64,000 nucleotides of DNA from Streptomyces werraensis (GTDB lineage Bacteria; Actinomycetota; Actinomycetes; Streptomycetales; Streptomycetaceae), in NCBI GenBank assembly GCA_014656175.1, contig BNBX01000009.1:1-64000 (forward strand), written 5' to 3'. Within the stretch, counting starts at the first letter, position 1. Each line of letters starts with the position of its first letter. The notes below the pieces were generated by a model. It had not been told where the DNA came from, did no database searches, and saw nothing but the letters and a program-made list of their open reading frames with translations. Both the position numbers and the translations under genes were made by a program. Shown here piece after piece: positions 1 to 8,903 of this stretch.

Positions 1-2
1 GT

Positions 3-725
3 GGTGCGGGTGGGAACGAAAACCCGGCCGAAGGCGAAGCCGAGGCCGAAGCGACCCCCGCCCCCGGGAAACCCGCCACCCCCGCCTCCGCCCTCCGCAA
101 CACCACCCTCACCACCGCCTACAAAGCAGCCGGCACCGTTCTCGGGAACAACGACCTCACCGGCGCCCGCGCCAAGGTCCACCTGGTCCTCGACCGCTCC
201 GCGTCCATGCGCCCGTACTACAAGGACGGCTCCGCCCAGGCCCTCGCCGAGCAGACCCTCGCCCTGGCCGCGCACCTGGACCCCGAGGCCACGCTGCACG
301 TGACCTTCTTCTCCACCGAGCTGGACGGCACCGGCGAGCTCACCCTCACCGACCACGAGAACAAGATCGACGAGCTGCACGCGGGCCTCGGCCGGATGGG
401 CCGTACCAGCTACCACGCGGCCGTCGAGGCCGTCCTCGAGCAGCACGCGAAGGAACCCGCCGGCACCCCCGCCCTGGTGATCTTCCAGACGGACGGCGCC
501 CCCGACGCGAAGACGCCGGCCACCAAGGCCCTCACCGACGCCGCGAAGAACCACCCCGACGTGTTCTTCTCCTTCGTCGCGTTCGGCGAGCACGACAACA
601 AGGCGTTCGACTACCTCCGCAAGCTCAAGACGGACAACGCGTCCTTCTTCCACGCGGGCCCGACCCCCCGCGAGCTCACGGACAAGGAGCTGTACGAGGG
701 CGTGCTGGCGAACTGGCGCCCGTAG
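3..725 (+). CDS. von Willebrand factor A domain protein (5' end missing)
   Basis: The frame is open from the first bases of the window, so the start lies upstream; 240 residues are visible. A proline/alanine/glutamate-rich stretch leads into a VWA domain. The MIDAS-type motif DRSAS (in LVLDRSASMRP, near base 190) and the later QTDGAPD loop would bind a divalent metal. The domain runs to the C-terminus (ELYEGVLANWRP). Similar VWA proteins accompany TerD-type tellurium/stress-resistance genes in Streptomyces, but no ter gene is visible here, so that role is inferred from the family only. The codon pattern is typical of the region. An internal ATG at 207 falls inside the MIDAS motif and is not the real start. 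Confidence 0.85.
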   Translation, partial: GAGGNENPAEGEAEAEATPAPGKPATPASALRNTTLTTAYKAAGTVLGNNDLTGARAKVHLVLDRSASMRPYYKDGSAQALAEQTLALAAHLDPEATLHVTFFSTELDGTGELTLTDHENKIDELHAGLGRMGRTSYHAAVEAVLEQHAKEPAGTPALVIFQTDGAPDAKTPATKALTDAAKNHPDVFFSFVAFGEHDNKAFDYLRKLKTDNASFFHAGPTPRELTDKELYEGVLANWRP

Positions 726-849
726 GAACCACCACGCCCGCCACCCCGGGGGGTGGACGGGGAGGCACGGACGGAACCCCGTCCGCCACCTCGTCCGCCC
801 CCCGAAACGCGTGTGAGTCGATCTCCCCGGGACCAGTAGGATTTCGACC

Positions 850-2466
850 ATGGCGGCCACTGGATCAGAGAAGCAGGGGGCGAAGGCGTACTACGTCACG
901 ACCCCCATCTACTACGTCAACGACGCTCCTCACCTGGGCCACGCCTACACGACCGTCGCAGGCGACGTGCTCACCCGCTGGCACCGCCAGCGTGGCGAGA
1001 AGGTGTGGTACCTCACCGGCACGGACGAGCACGGTCAGAAGATCATGCGCACGGCCGAGGCGAACGGGGTCACCCCGCAGGCCTGGGCCGACAAGCTCGT
1101 CACGGAGGCCTGGCAGCCCCTGTGGGAGCACCTCGACATCGCGAACGACGACTTCATCCGCACCACGCAGAAGCGGCACACCGACCGCGTCCAGGAGTTC
1201 GTGCAGGACCTGTACGACAAGGGCGAGATCTACAAGGGCGGCTACGAGGGCCCGTACTGCGTGGGCTGCGAGGAGTACAAGCTCCCCGGCGAGCTGCTCG
1301 ACGGCGAGGGCGAGTACGCGGGCCAGAAGCTGTGCGCGATCCACAAGAAGCCGGTGGAGATCCTCAGCGAGGAGAACTACTTCTTCAAGCTCAGCGAGTA
1401 CAGCGAGAAGCTCCTCGCGCACTACGAGGCCAACCCGGGCTTCATCCAGCCCGAGTCCGCGCGCAACGAGGTCGTGAACTTCGTGCGCCAGGGTCTGCAG
1501 GACCTCTCCATCTCGCGCTCGACGTTCGACTGGGGCGTCAAGGTCCCGTGGGACGACAAGCACGTGATCTACGTGTGGGTCGACGCGCTGCTGAACTACG
1601 CGACGGCGGTCGGCTACAACGAGAACCCGGAGAAGTTCGGGTCGACGTTCCCCGCCGACGTGCACCTGGTGGGCAAGGACATCCTCCGCTTCCACGCGAT
1701 CATCTGGCCGGCCATGCTGATGGCGCAGGGGCTTCCCCTCCCCGGGAAGGTCGCCGCGAACGGCTGGCTGATGGTCGGCGGCGAGAAGATGAGCAAGTCG
1801 AACCTGACCGGCATCAAGCCGCAGGACCTGACCTCGCACTTCGGCGTGGACGCGTACCGCTGGTACTTCCTGCGTGCGATCGCGTTCGGCCAGGACGGCT
1901 CCTTCTCCTGGGAGGACTTCTCCGCCCGCTACACCAGCGAGCTGGCGAACGACTACGGCAACCTCGCCTCCCGGGTGGCGGCGATGGTCGGCAAGTACTT
2001 CGGCGGTGAGCTGCCGGCCGCGACGGCCGACGGCGACGCGGAGAAGGCGATCCACGAGGGCCTGGCGAAGGCCGTCGCGGAGGCCGACCGGAAGATCGGC
2101 GAGGAGCTGGACTTCCAGGGCGGCATCCTGGCGGTCTTCGACTTCGTGAAGCAGGTCAACGGCTACATCACCGAGCAGGAGCCCTGGAAGGTCGCCAAGG
2201 ACGACTCGCCGGAGGGCAAGGCCCGCCTGGCGACGATCCTCTACACGGCCGCGGAGTCGCTCCGCGCGGTGGCGGTCCTCCTCAACCCGGTGATGCCGGA
2301 GACGTCCCGGAAACTGTGGGACTCCCTCGGCGCGGAGCCCGCCCTGGGCGCCCTCGCCGACCAGAAGGTCCAGGAGGCCGGCACCTGGGGTCTCCTCCCG
2401 GCCGGCTCCACGGTCACCAAGGGCGCGGTCCTCTTCCCCCGCCTGGAGGAGAAGCCGGCCGCGTAA
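850..2466 (+). CDS. metG: Methionyl-tRNA synthetase
   Basis: Class I aminoacyl-tRNA synthetase that charges tRNA-Met in the cytoplasm. 538 residues, the usual length for the type without the C-terminal tRNA-binding extension. The HIGH-type motif is PHLGH near residue 27. A zinc knuckle is formed by C137/C140 and C162/H165. The KMSKS signature is exact at about residues 313-317, followed by the alpha-helical anticodon-binding domain. ATG start with an accessible leader. It is a single-gene unit ended by a strong hairpin immediately downstream. Identity is secure from motifs and length. Confidence 0.98.
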   Translation: MAATGSEKQGAKAYYVTTPIYYVNDAPHLGHAYTTVAGDVLTRWHRQRGEKVWYLTGTDEHGQKIMRTAEANGVTPQAWADKLVTEAWQPLWEHLDIANDDFIRTTQKRHTDRVQEFVQDLYDKGEIYKGGYEGPYCVGCEEYKLPGELLDGEGEYAGQKLCAIHKKPVEILSEENYFFKLSEYSEKLLAHYEANPGFIQPESARNEVVNFVRQGLQDLSISRSTFDWGVKVPWDDKHVIYVWVDALLNYATAVGYNENPEKFGSTFPADVHLVGKDILRFHAIIWPAMLMAQGLPLPGKVAANGWLMVGGEKMSKSNLTGIKPQDLTSHFGVDAYRWYFLRAIAFGQDGSFSWEDFSARYTSELANDYGNLASRVAAMVGKYFGGELPAATADGDAEKAIHEGLAKAVAEADRKIGEELDFQGGILAVFDFVKQVNGYITEQEPWKVAKDDSPEGKARLATILYTAAESLRAVAVLLNPVMPETSRKLWDSLGAEPALGALADQKVQEAGTWGLLPAGSTVTKGAVLFPRLEEKPAA

Positions 2467-2481
2467 CACGCTCGCCACAGG

Positions 2482-2519
2482 ACGGCCCCGGGAGAGAACA
2501 CCCCTTCTCCCGGGGCCGT
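2482..2519 (+). terminator. Intrinsic terminator after metG
   Basis: A perfect 14-bp stem (ACGGCCCCGGGAGA and its complement) with a 10-base loop begins 15 bases after the metG stop codon. There is no strong U-tract, as is common in streptomycetes. Confidence 0.8.
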
Positions 2520-2596
2520 GCCCTTTGCGAAGATCGCGTCAAGGCGGCCGAACGTCCGGCCGCCACGGACGACCACATGTGGGGGGAACACGCACC

Positions 2597-2962
2597 ATGG
2601 CACTCTTCGGCAACGCGCACACCGTCGACCCGGCCAAGGCCCAGCAGGACTACGCCCGGCTCCTGGGCCACGGCGAGCAGGTGCACGCGGCGTTCCTGCT
2701 GATACGCGACACGATCCTGTTCACGGACCGCCGGCTGATCCTGGTCGACAAGCAGGGCATCACCGGCAAGAAGACCGAGTACCACTCGATCCCGTACCGC
2801 AGCATCTCCCACTTCGCGGTGGAGACCGCGGGCCACTTCGACCTCGACGCCGAACTGAAGATCTGGATCTCCGGCTCCCCGGCCCCGATCCAGAAGACCT
2901 TCACCAAGGGCGTCGACATCTACGAGGTCCAGGCGATCCTCACCCAGTTCGTCGCCCACTGA
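2597..2962 (+). CDS. PH domain-containing protein (bacterial PH, bPH_1-like)
   Basis: 121 residues. Begins MALFGNAHTVDPAKAQQDY and contains the sequence pattern of small bacterial pleckstrin-homology proteins: FTDRRLILVDKQG, a KKTEYHSIPYRSISHF strand pair and a C-terminal helix (EVQAILTQFVAH). The ATG at 2597 is preceded by a GGGGGGAA ribosome-binding site 9 to 10 bases upstream; the longer in-frame extension to 2525 lies in the intergenic leader and is less likely. No membrane segment or signal peptide. Function is unknown; PH folds usually act as binding modules. It follows metG but is separated from it by a terminator, so it probably has its own promoter. Confidence 0.85.
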   Translation: MALFGNAHTVDPAKAQQDYARLLGHGEQVHAAFLLIRDTILFTDRRLILVDKQGITGKKTEYHSIPYRSISHFAVETAGHFDLDAELKIWISGSPAPIQKTFTKGVDIYEVQAILTQFVAH

Positions 2963-3065
2963 ACTCGCCCCACCCAACCGGCGGGCACCTCCTTCCCACC
3001 CTCGAACGGGTGAACGCGCTCGCATACGCCCGGCCGCATGACCATGAGCGCCCTAGCGTGCGCTC

Positions 3066-3956
3066 ATGGTCACCGCAACACACGAGGCCTCGCACCGGCT
3101 CTTCCAGGAGCATCCGGAGGCCCTCGCCCCCGTCTTCGAGGCACTGGGACTGCCACCGCCAGTGAAGACGGACTTCCACGAGCTGTCCCCGGACACGACC
3201 GAGATCCGTCCGATGGAGCGCCGCGCCGACACGGTCCTCATGTTCGAGCCCGACATGGGTGAACACTTCGTCCTGGCCGTCGAGGCCCAGACGAAGAAAG
3301 ACCCGGACAAGGCGAACAGCTGGGCGTACTACGTCGCATACCTGCGCGCGAAGTACGACCTGCCCGTACTGCTGGTCGCAGTCTGCCGCGACCGCTCGAC
3401 GGCGGCCTGGGCGATGGGTCCGTTCGAGTGCACCGTGGGCCCTTGGACGACCCAGGTCACCCGCCCGTTCGTTCTGGGTCCACAGACCGTCCCTGAGGTC
3501 ACCGACGAGACGGTGGTGGTCCAGCAGCCTGCTCTGGCGGCACTCTCGGCCATTGTTCACAGTCAAAGCCGACGGGCGGACGCCATACTGGAAACGGTCG
3601 CCCGCGGACTCGCCTCCTTCGATCCGGACATCACGAAGTACTGGTTCGAGGTAGTGGAGGTCGGCCTTGAGTCCACTCCGACCAGGAAGTACTGGAGGAA
3701 GCTGATGCAGGACGTCGTCACCCACTTTCCGGGGCACGGAACGCTCTTCGAGGAGAAGTACCTGGAGGGCAAGGCCGAAGGCGAGGCCCGAGGGATCCTG
3801 CGCGTGCTGGAGGTCCGGGGTCTCCCGCTCTCCGACGACGTACGTCAGCGCATCACCGCCTGCACCGACCTCGACCGCCTCAACGAGTGGCTCGAGCGCT
3901 CCGGCACGGTCGAGCACGCCGAGGACCTCTTCACCGAGGAGGGTCCGGCGGCCTGA
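3066..3956 (+). CDS. Rpn-like PD-(D/E)XK nuclease family protein (putative)
   Basis: 296 residues. The N-terminal half has the layout of the Rpn/PD-(D/E)XK fold: an acidic residue in RRADTVLMFE (about residue 59) is followed by FVLAVEAQTKKD, an E-x-Q core like that in recombination-promoting nucleases, and a predicted helix with SWAYYVAYLRAKY. The C-terminal half has EEKYLEGKAEGEARGILRVL, a charged helix also common in Rpn-like and Rfa-type proteins. The assignment rests on motif resemblance only, so DNA cleavage is an inference. ATG start close after the preceding gene. Streptomyces genomes often carry several such paralogs, suggesting a mobile or rapidly varying family. Confidence 0.6.
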   Translation: MVTATHEASHRLFQEHPEALAPVFEALGLPPPVKTDFHELSPDTTEIRPMERRADTVLMFEPDMGEHFVLAVEAQTKKDPDKANSWAYYVAYLRAKYDLPVLLVAVCRDRSTAAWAMGPFECTVGPWTTQVTRPFVLGPQTVPEVTDETVVVQQPALAALSAIVHSQSRRADAILETVARGLASFDPDITKYWFEVVEVGLESTPTRKYWRKLMQDVVTHFPGHGTLFEEKYLEGKAEGEARGILRVLEVRGLPLSDDVRQRITACTDLDRLNEWLERSGTVEHAEDLFTEEGPAA

Positions 3957-3971
3957 GGCCCCGCGGACACG

Positions 3972-4010
3972 GAACGGGCCCGGAACCGCGGTGCGGTTCC
4001 GGGCCCGTTC
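3972..4010. terminator. Bidirectional terminator between the PD-(D/E)XK gene and aspS
   Basis: An 18-bp perfect stem (GAACGGGCCCGGAACCGC with its complement) and a 3-base loop sit exactly between two converging genes, so the hairpin can terminate both transcripts. Confidence 0.85.
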
Positions 4011-4018
4011 GCCGGCGA

Positions 4019-5782
4019 CTACTTCGGCTGAGGCTTCCGCACCGACAGGTGCAGTTCCTTCAGCCGGGCCTCCTCCAGCTCCGTCGGTGCGCCCATCATC
4101 AGGTCCTGGGCGTTGCCGTTGAGCGGGAAGGCGATCGTCTCGCGGATGTTCGGCTCGTCGGCGAGGAGCATGACGATGCGGTCCACGCCGGGGGCGATGC
4201 CGCCGTGCGGCGGGGCGCCGAAGCGGAACGCGCGGAGCATGCCGGCGAACTTCTCCTCGACCGTCTCGCGGTCGTAGCCGGCGATCTCGAACGCCTTGAG
4301 CATGATCTCCGGCTCGTGGTTCCGGATCGCGCCCGAGGACAGCTCGACGCCGTTGCAGACGATGTCGTACTGCCAGCCCAGGATGTCCAGCGGGTCCTGG
4401 GTCTCCAGGGCCTCCAGGCCGCCCTGCGGCATCGAGAAGGGGTTGTGCGAGAAGTCGATCGCGCCGGTCTCCTCGTCCTTCTCGTACATCGGGAAGTCGA
4501 CGATCCAGCAGAAGCGGAAGACGTTCTCCTCGAAGTGGCCGGCGCGCTTGGCGGCCTCGACCCGGACCGCGCCCATGATCTTCGAGACCTCGTCGAACTC
4601 GCCCGCGCCGAAGAACACCGCGTGGCCGGGGGCCAGTGCCAGCCGCTTGGTCAGCTCCGCGACGTTCTCCTCGGTGAGGAACTTCGCGATCGGGCCGGTG
4701 AGCGAGCCGTCCTCGCCGACACGCACCCACGCCAGGCCCTTCGCGCCCTGCGAGACCGCGTAGTCGCCGAGCTGGTCGAAGAACTTGCGGGGCTGGCCGG
4801 AGACGTCCGGCACCGGCAGGGCGCGCACGTGCTTGCCGGCGAACGCCTTGAACTCCGAGCCCTCGAAGATGTCGGTGATGTCGACGAGCTCCAGCTGGGC
4901 ACGCAGGTCCGGCTTGTCGGAGCCGTACTTCAGCATCGCCTCGCGGAACGGGATCCGCGGGAACGGCGAGGTGACGTGACGGCCGTTGCCGAACTCCTCG
5001 AACAGCTCGGTCATGAGCTTCTCGATCGGCTGGAAGACGTCCTCCTGCTCGACGAAGCTCATCTCGACGTCGAGCTGGTAGAACTCGCCCGGCGAGCGGT
5101 CGGCGCGGGCGTCCTCGTCACGGAAGCAGGGCGCGATCTGGAAGTAGCGGTCGAAGCCCGAGATCATCAGCAGCTGCTTGAACTGCTGCGGCGCCTGCGG
5201 CAGCGCGTAGAACTTGCCGGGGTTCAGACGGGACGGGACCACGAAGTCGCGCGCGCCCTCGGGGGAGGTCGCGGACAGGATCGGCGTGGTCATCTCGTTG
5301 AAGCCCAGGGCGGTCATCTTGTGGCGGATCGCCGAGATGACCTGCGTGCGCAGCATGATGTTGCGGTGCATGCGCTCGCGGCGCAGGTCGAGGAAGCGGT
5401 ACTCCAGGCGCCGCTCCTCGTTGACACCGTCCTCGGTGTTGATGGTGAAGGGCAGCGGGGCCGCCTCGCCCAGCACCTCGACCTCGGAGACCTCGACCTC
5501 GATCTCACCGGTCGGCAGGTCGGGGTTGACGTTCTCCGCACCGCGCGAGACGACCTTGCCGTCGACGCGGACCACGGTCTCCTTGGAGAGCTTGTCGAGC
5601 GCCTCGTACGCCGCGGTGCCCGGACGGGCCACCAGCTGGGTGATCCCGTAGTGATCGCGCAGATCGATGAAGAGGATGCCGCCCAGGTCGCGCCGATTGT
5701 GCAGCCAGCCACTCAGCCGGACGTCGGTGCCGACGTCAGAGGCGCGGAGCTCGCCGCAGGTGTGGGACCTGTACCGATGCAT
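4019..5782 (-). CDS. aspS: Aspartyl-tRNA synthetase
   Basis: Class II synthetase charging tRNA-Asp. 587 residues, matching the long bacterial form with N-terminal OB-fold anticodon-binding domain (MHRYRSHTCGELRASDVG...), the catalytic core, an inserted GAD domain (KFLTEENVAELTKRLALAPGHAVFF) and the C-terminal class II motifs (FRFGAPPHGGIAPGVDRIVM, with the motif 3 arginine). Many actinobacteria use a non-discriminating AspRS together with GatCAB; the sequence alone does not settle this. ATG start at 5782. Monocistronic: a parS site and a divergent gene lie upstream and a terminator lies downstream. Confidence 0.98.
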   Translation of the reverse strand: MHRYRSHTCGELRASDVGTDVRLSGWLHNRRDLGGILFIDLRDHYGITQLVARPGTAAYEALDKLSKETVVRVDGKVVSRGAENVNPDLPTGEIEVEVSEVEVLGEAAPLPFTINTEDGVNEERRLEYRFLDLRRERMHRNIMLRTQVISAIRHKMTALGFNEMTTPILSATSPEGARDFVVPSRLNPGKFYALPQAPQQFKQLLMISGFDRYFQIAPCFRDEDARADRSPGEFYQLDVEMSFVEQEDVFQPIEKLMTELFEEFGNGRHVTSPFPRIPFREAMLKYGSDKPDLRAQLELVDITDIFEGSEFKAFAGKHVRALPVPDVSGQPRKFFDQLGDYAVSQGAKGLAWVRVGEDGSLTGPIAKFLTEENVAELTKRLALAPGHAVFFGAGEFDEVSKIMGAVRVEAAKRAGHFEENVFRFCWIVDFPMYEKDEETGAIDFSHNPFSMPQGGLEALETQDPLDILGWQYDIVCNGVELSSGAIRNHEPEIMLKAFEIAGYDRETVEEKFAGMLRAFRFGAPPHGGIAPGVDRIVMLLADEPNIRETIAFPLNGNAQDLMMGAPTELEEARLKELHLSVRKPQPK

Positions 5783-5817
5783 CGTCGTTCATCCAGCCTT
5801 CGCGGATCGGGGGCGTT

Positions 5818-5831
5818 GTTTCACGTGAAAC
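5818..5831. promoter_or_regulatory. parS chromosome-partition site (ParB binding)
   Basis: A perfect 14-bp palindrome, GTTTCACGTGAAAC, in the intergenic space between aspS and the divergent phosphatase gene. This is the parS core recognised by ParB in Streptomyces and most bacteria. In Streptomyces about twenty such sites cluster around oriC, so this site supports an origin-proximal location. It starts 36 bases upstream of the aspS start codon and could also affect that promoter region. Confidence 0.93.
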
Positions 5832-5974
5832 TCCCCCCAAGCCTACCGGCCAGGCCAAGATCACTGCTCCGCCCTTTGCCGGGCGTCGGGCCGGGGGTCG
5901 GCCGACGGTCGCCGAGAGGGCCGGCCAAACGACATGGGTGGAAGTTTCCGGGAGCATCTCCATAAAGTGGTGCA

Positions 5975-8119
5975 ATGCGCACTGGTGAGCCCCTGCCCGC
6001 CCTGGGGGACGTCCTCGCCGCCCTCGGAACCGGCGTGTGGCACTGGGACACCGCATCCGGAGAGGTCACAGTCGATGCCGTCGCAGCCGGGCTGCTCGGG
6101 CTGCCCGCCGAGCCGGTCACCCTCACGGAGGCCCAGGTCCGGGCCCGTCTCCACCCCGTCGACTGGAACGAGATCACCGGGGTCGTCCAGCTGGCCGTCG
6201 CCGAGGCCACCCTCGCCGAGGTGCGCATCCGGATCATGGACGACCGGAACAACGTCGTCCGCGTCGTCCGCAGTCGCTCCAAGCCCTCCTACGAGCCGGA
6301 ACGCAAGGCCTACGTCCTGACCGGGACCCTGCAGGAGGTGACCGAGCCGACGCCGGGCACACCCGCCGCGCGCAGCGCGGTCACCGGCGACTGGAGGCGC
6401 TCCCGTGAGGCGTTCCTGCTGGACGCCGGCCGCGCGCTGGCGGAGGCGCGCTCCACCCAGGAGGTGCTGAGGGTCGCCGCCAATCTGTCCATGCCGGGGT
6501 TCACCCCGGACGGCCTGGCCGTGTTCGGCGTGGAGGGCGACCGGCTCACGATCATCGGCCACCACGGGCACGAGCCCGGTGCCGAGAGCCCCTTCTACAT
6601 GCCGCTCGACACCGACTACCCGGCCACCGAGGTGGTGCGCACCGGCCGCGCGGTCTACATCTCCTCCCCTGAGGAGTACAAGGCGCGCTACCCGCTCACC
6701 TGGCCGCTCGCCCAGCGTTTCGGCCGTCAGTCCTGGGCGTTCCTGCCGCTGACCGTCTCGGGCCGCACCATGGGCACCTGGCTGGCCGCCTTCGCCTACC
6801 CGGTCGCCTTCACGCCCGACGAGCGGTCCGTGCTGACCACGGTGGCCCGGATGCTGGCCCAGGCGCTGTCCCGCGCGGGCACGGCGGAGACCGAGAAGGA
6901 GCTCACCGAGGGCCTCCAGCGCACGATGATGCCGAAGCTCGGGCCGGGCATCCCGGGCATGGACGTCACCGCCCGCTACGTGCCGACCGGCGGCGGCCTC
7001 CAGGTGGGCGGCGACTGGTACGACGTGATCCCGCTGCCCGGGGGCGCCTCCGGGACGACGTCCGGGGGAGGGAGGTTCGCGCTGGTCATCGGCGACGTGC
7101 AGGGACACGACGTACGGGCCGCGGGACTGATGGGACAGCTGCGGATAGCGCTGCGGGCGTACGCCTCGGAGGGGCACCGGCCGGACGCCGTGCTCTCCCG
7201 TGCCTCCCGCTTCCTGCACGGCATCGGCGAGGACCCGGCCGAGCTGCGCTTCGCGACCTGTCTGTACGCCGAGGTCGACCCGGCGACGGGGGTGCTCGAG
7301 GTGGCCCGCGCCGGGCATCCCGAGCCGGTGATCCGCATGACCGACGGGACGGTGCTGACCCGGCCGACGGAGGGCGGGCTGCCGCTGGGCATCGACCCGG
7401 ACGCCGACTACCCGACCACCCGGCTGATCCTGGAGCCCGGCGAGACCCTGCTGATCTGCACGGACGGGCTGATCGAGACCGGTGGGCACGACCTGGACAC
7501 CGGCTGGCAGCGGCTCCGGGAGATCCTGGAGCGGCACAACGGCACCCAGGAGGAGCTGGCCGACGCCCTGGTCCAGGCGGTGCACGGGCCCTCCTCGCAC
7601 CACACCACCGGACCGCTGGCCGACCGCCGCGAGGACGACATAGCGCTGCTGCTGCTCACCCGACAGGGCGCCGCCTGCGGCTGCGGCGCGGAGGACACGG
7701 CGCCGCTCTCGGTGCGCCGCACGGTGCTGACGGTGGCGCAGGCCGAGCCGGAGCGGGTGTCCGTCGCCCGGCAGCAGCTGCGCGAGCTGCTGCACGACTG
7801 GGACTCGCCGGACCAGGTGGACTCGGCGGTGCTGCTGCTGTCGGAGGTGCTGACCAACGTGCTGGTGCACACGGACTCCGACGCGCTGCTGCTCGCCGAG
7901 GTCACCGACGGCGGCGACGGCCGCCGCATCCGGATCGAGGTCACCGACTCGGGCGACGACCTCCCGCACCCCCGCCGCCCGGGCGAGCTGGCGTCCTCGG
8001 GCCGCGGCCTGCTGCTGATCGAGCTCCTCGCCCACACCTGGGGCGTCGCCCCGCGCGGCCGCGGCAAGAGCATCTGGTTCGAGCTCTACGAGCAGAAGAA
8101 CGGCGACGGCCCCGGGTGA
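5975..8119 (+). CDS. PAS-GAF-PP2C (SpoIIE-type) phosphatase with HATPase domain
   Basis: 714 residues. Domains in order: PAS-like (about 10-110, GVWHWDTASGEV), GAF (about 150-310), SpoIIE/RsbU-type PP2C Ser/Thr phosphatase (about 320-550, with GGDWYDVIPLP, VIGDVQGHDVRAAGLMGQLR and the ICTDGLIE metal-binding motif), and a C-terminal HATPase_c anti-sigma-kinase-like domain (about 580-705, LLSEVLTNVLVHTDSD and SSGRGLLLIELLAHTWG). Proteins of this type dephosphorylate anti-anti-sigma factors and may also act as their kinases, linking signals to sigma-factor release. No membrane segments, so cytoplasmic. ATG start with a weak ribosome-binding site. No partner antagonist gene is adjacent. Confidence 0.93.
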   Translation: MRTGEPLPALGDVLAALGTGVWHWDTASGEVTVDAVAAGLLGLPAEPVTLTEAQVRARLHPVDWNEITGVVQLAVAEATLAEVRIRIMDDRNNVVRVVRSRSKPSYEPERKAYVLTGTLQEVTEPTPGTPAARSAVTGDWRRSREAFLLDAGRALAEARSTQEVLRVAANLSMPGFTPDGLAVFGVEGDRLTIIGHHGHEPGAESPFYMPLDTDYPATEVVRTGRAVYISSPEEYKARYPLTWPLAQRFGRQSWAFLPLTVSGRTMGTWLAAFAYPVAFTPDERSVLTTVARMLAQALSRAGTAETEKELTEGLQRTMMPKLGPGIPGMDVTARYVPTGGGLQVGGDWYDVIPLPGGASGTTSGGGRFALVIGDVQGHDVRAAGLMGQLRIALRAYASEGHRPDAVLSRASRFLHGIGEDPAELRFATCLYAEVDPATGVLEVARAGHPEPVIRMTDGTVLTRPTEGGLPLGIDPDADYPTTRLILEPGETLLICTDGLIETGGHDLDTGWQRLREILERHNGTQEELADALVQAVHGPSSHHTTGPLADRREDDIALLLLTRQGAACGCGAEDTAPLSVRRTVLTVAQAEPERVSVARQQLRELLHDWDSPDQVDSAVLLLSEVLTNVLVHTDSDALLLAEVTDGGDGRRIRIEVTDSGDDLPHPRRPGELASSGRGLLLIELLAHTWGVAPRGRGKSIWFELYEQKNGDGPG

Positions 8120-8134
8120 CCGGGGCCGTCGCCG
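8101..8134. terminator. Bidirectional terminator overlapping the phosphatase stop codon
   Basis: A perfect 15-bp stem, CGGCGACGGCCCCGG and its complement, with the loop GTGA that contains the TGA stop codon of the upstream gene. It lies between converging genes. Confidence 0.8.
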
Positions 8135-8159
8135 CGACATCCTGCGACCGGACCTGGGC

Positions 8160-8876
8160 TCAGTCCTGGCCGGGACCCTTCTCCGTCATGCCGTGGACGG
8201 CGGGGACCGTGCCGAGGCGGCCCTTCTGGAAGTCCTCGAAGGCCTGCATCAGCTCCTCCTTGGTGTTCATCACGAACGGCCCGTAGTGCGCCATCGGCTC
8301 ACGGATGGGCCGGCCGCCGAGCAGGACGACCTCCAGGTCCGGCGTGTGCGAGTCCTGCTTCTCGTCCGCGCGGACGGTCAGCGAGCCGCCGGCGCCGAAC
8401 ACCGCGGTCTGGCCGAGGTGGATCGGACGCCGCTCGGCGCCCACCGCGCCGCGCCCGGCCATGACGTACGCCAGGCCGTTGAAGTCCTCCCGCCAGGGCA
8501 GGGTGACCTCCGCGCCCGGGGCGAGCGTGGCGTGGATCATCGTGATCGGCGTGTGGGTGATGCCCGGGCCCTCGTGGCCGTCCAGCTCGCCGGCGATGAC
8601 GCGGAGCAGCGCGCCGCCGTCCGGGGAGGTGAGCAGCTGGACGCTGCCGCTGCGGATGTCCTGGTAGCGGGGCGCCATCATCTTGTCCTTGGCGGGGAGG
8701 TTCACCCACAGCTGGAGGCCGTGGAACAGCCCGCCGGACATCACCAGGTGCTCCGGCGGCGCCTCGATGTGGAGCAGGCCGGAGCCGGCCGTCATCCACT
8801 GGGTGTCGCCGTTGGTGATGGTGCCGCCACCGCCGTTGGAGTCCTGGTGGTCGAAGATCCCGTCGATTGCAGGCAT
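8160..8876 (-). CDS. Pirin-family cupin protein lacking the N-terminal metal-binding segment
   Basis: 238 residues where bacterial and human pirins have about 290-320. The protein starts MPAIDGIFDHQDS and then matches pirin throughout: WMTAGSGLLHIEAPP, GLFHGLQLWVNLP, RPIREPMAHYGPFVMNT. The upstream part carrying the HPHRG motif (two of four iron ligands, His56/His58 in human pirin) is absent; the second ligand pair (LHIE) remains. A good ribosome-binding site (GAGGAGGT) precedes the ATG, so the shortened frame looks translated. The bases upstream do not encode the missing part. Likely an in-frame 5' deletion; metal binding and any quercetinase or redox-regulatory role may be altered. Confidence 0.85.
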   Translation of the reverse strand: MPAIDGIFDHQDSNGGGGTITNGDTQWMTAGSGLLHIEAPPEHLVMSGGLFHGLQLWVNLPAKDKMMAPRYQDIRSGSVQLLTSPDGGALLRVIAGELDGHEGPGITHTPITMIHATLAPGAEVTLPWREDFNGLAYVMAGRGAVGAERRPIHLGQTAVFGAGGSLTVRADEKQDSHTPDLEVVLLGGRPIREPMAHYGPFVMNTKEELMQAFEDFQKGRLGTVPAVHGMTEKGPGQD

Positions 8877-8903
8877 CGGTACCTCCTCGGGTACGCCCAG
8901 TTT

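Noticed and set aside
865..2478. A 537-residue open frame antisense to metG
   Set aside because: High-GC codon bias opens antisense frames; the product is Arg/Val/Leu/Asp-rich without family resemblance, while metG on the other strand is certain.
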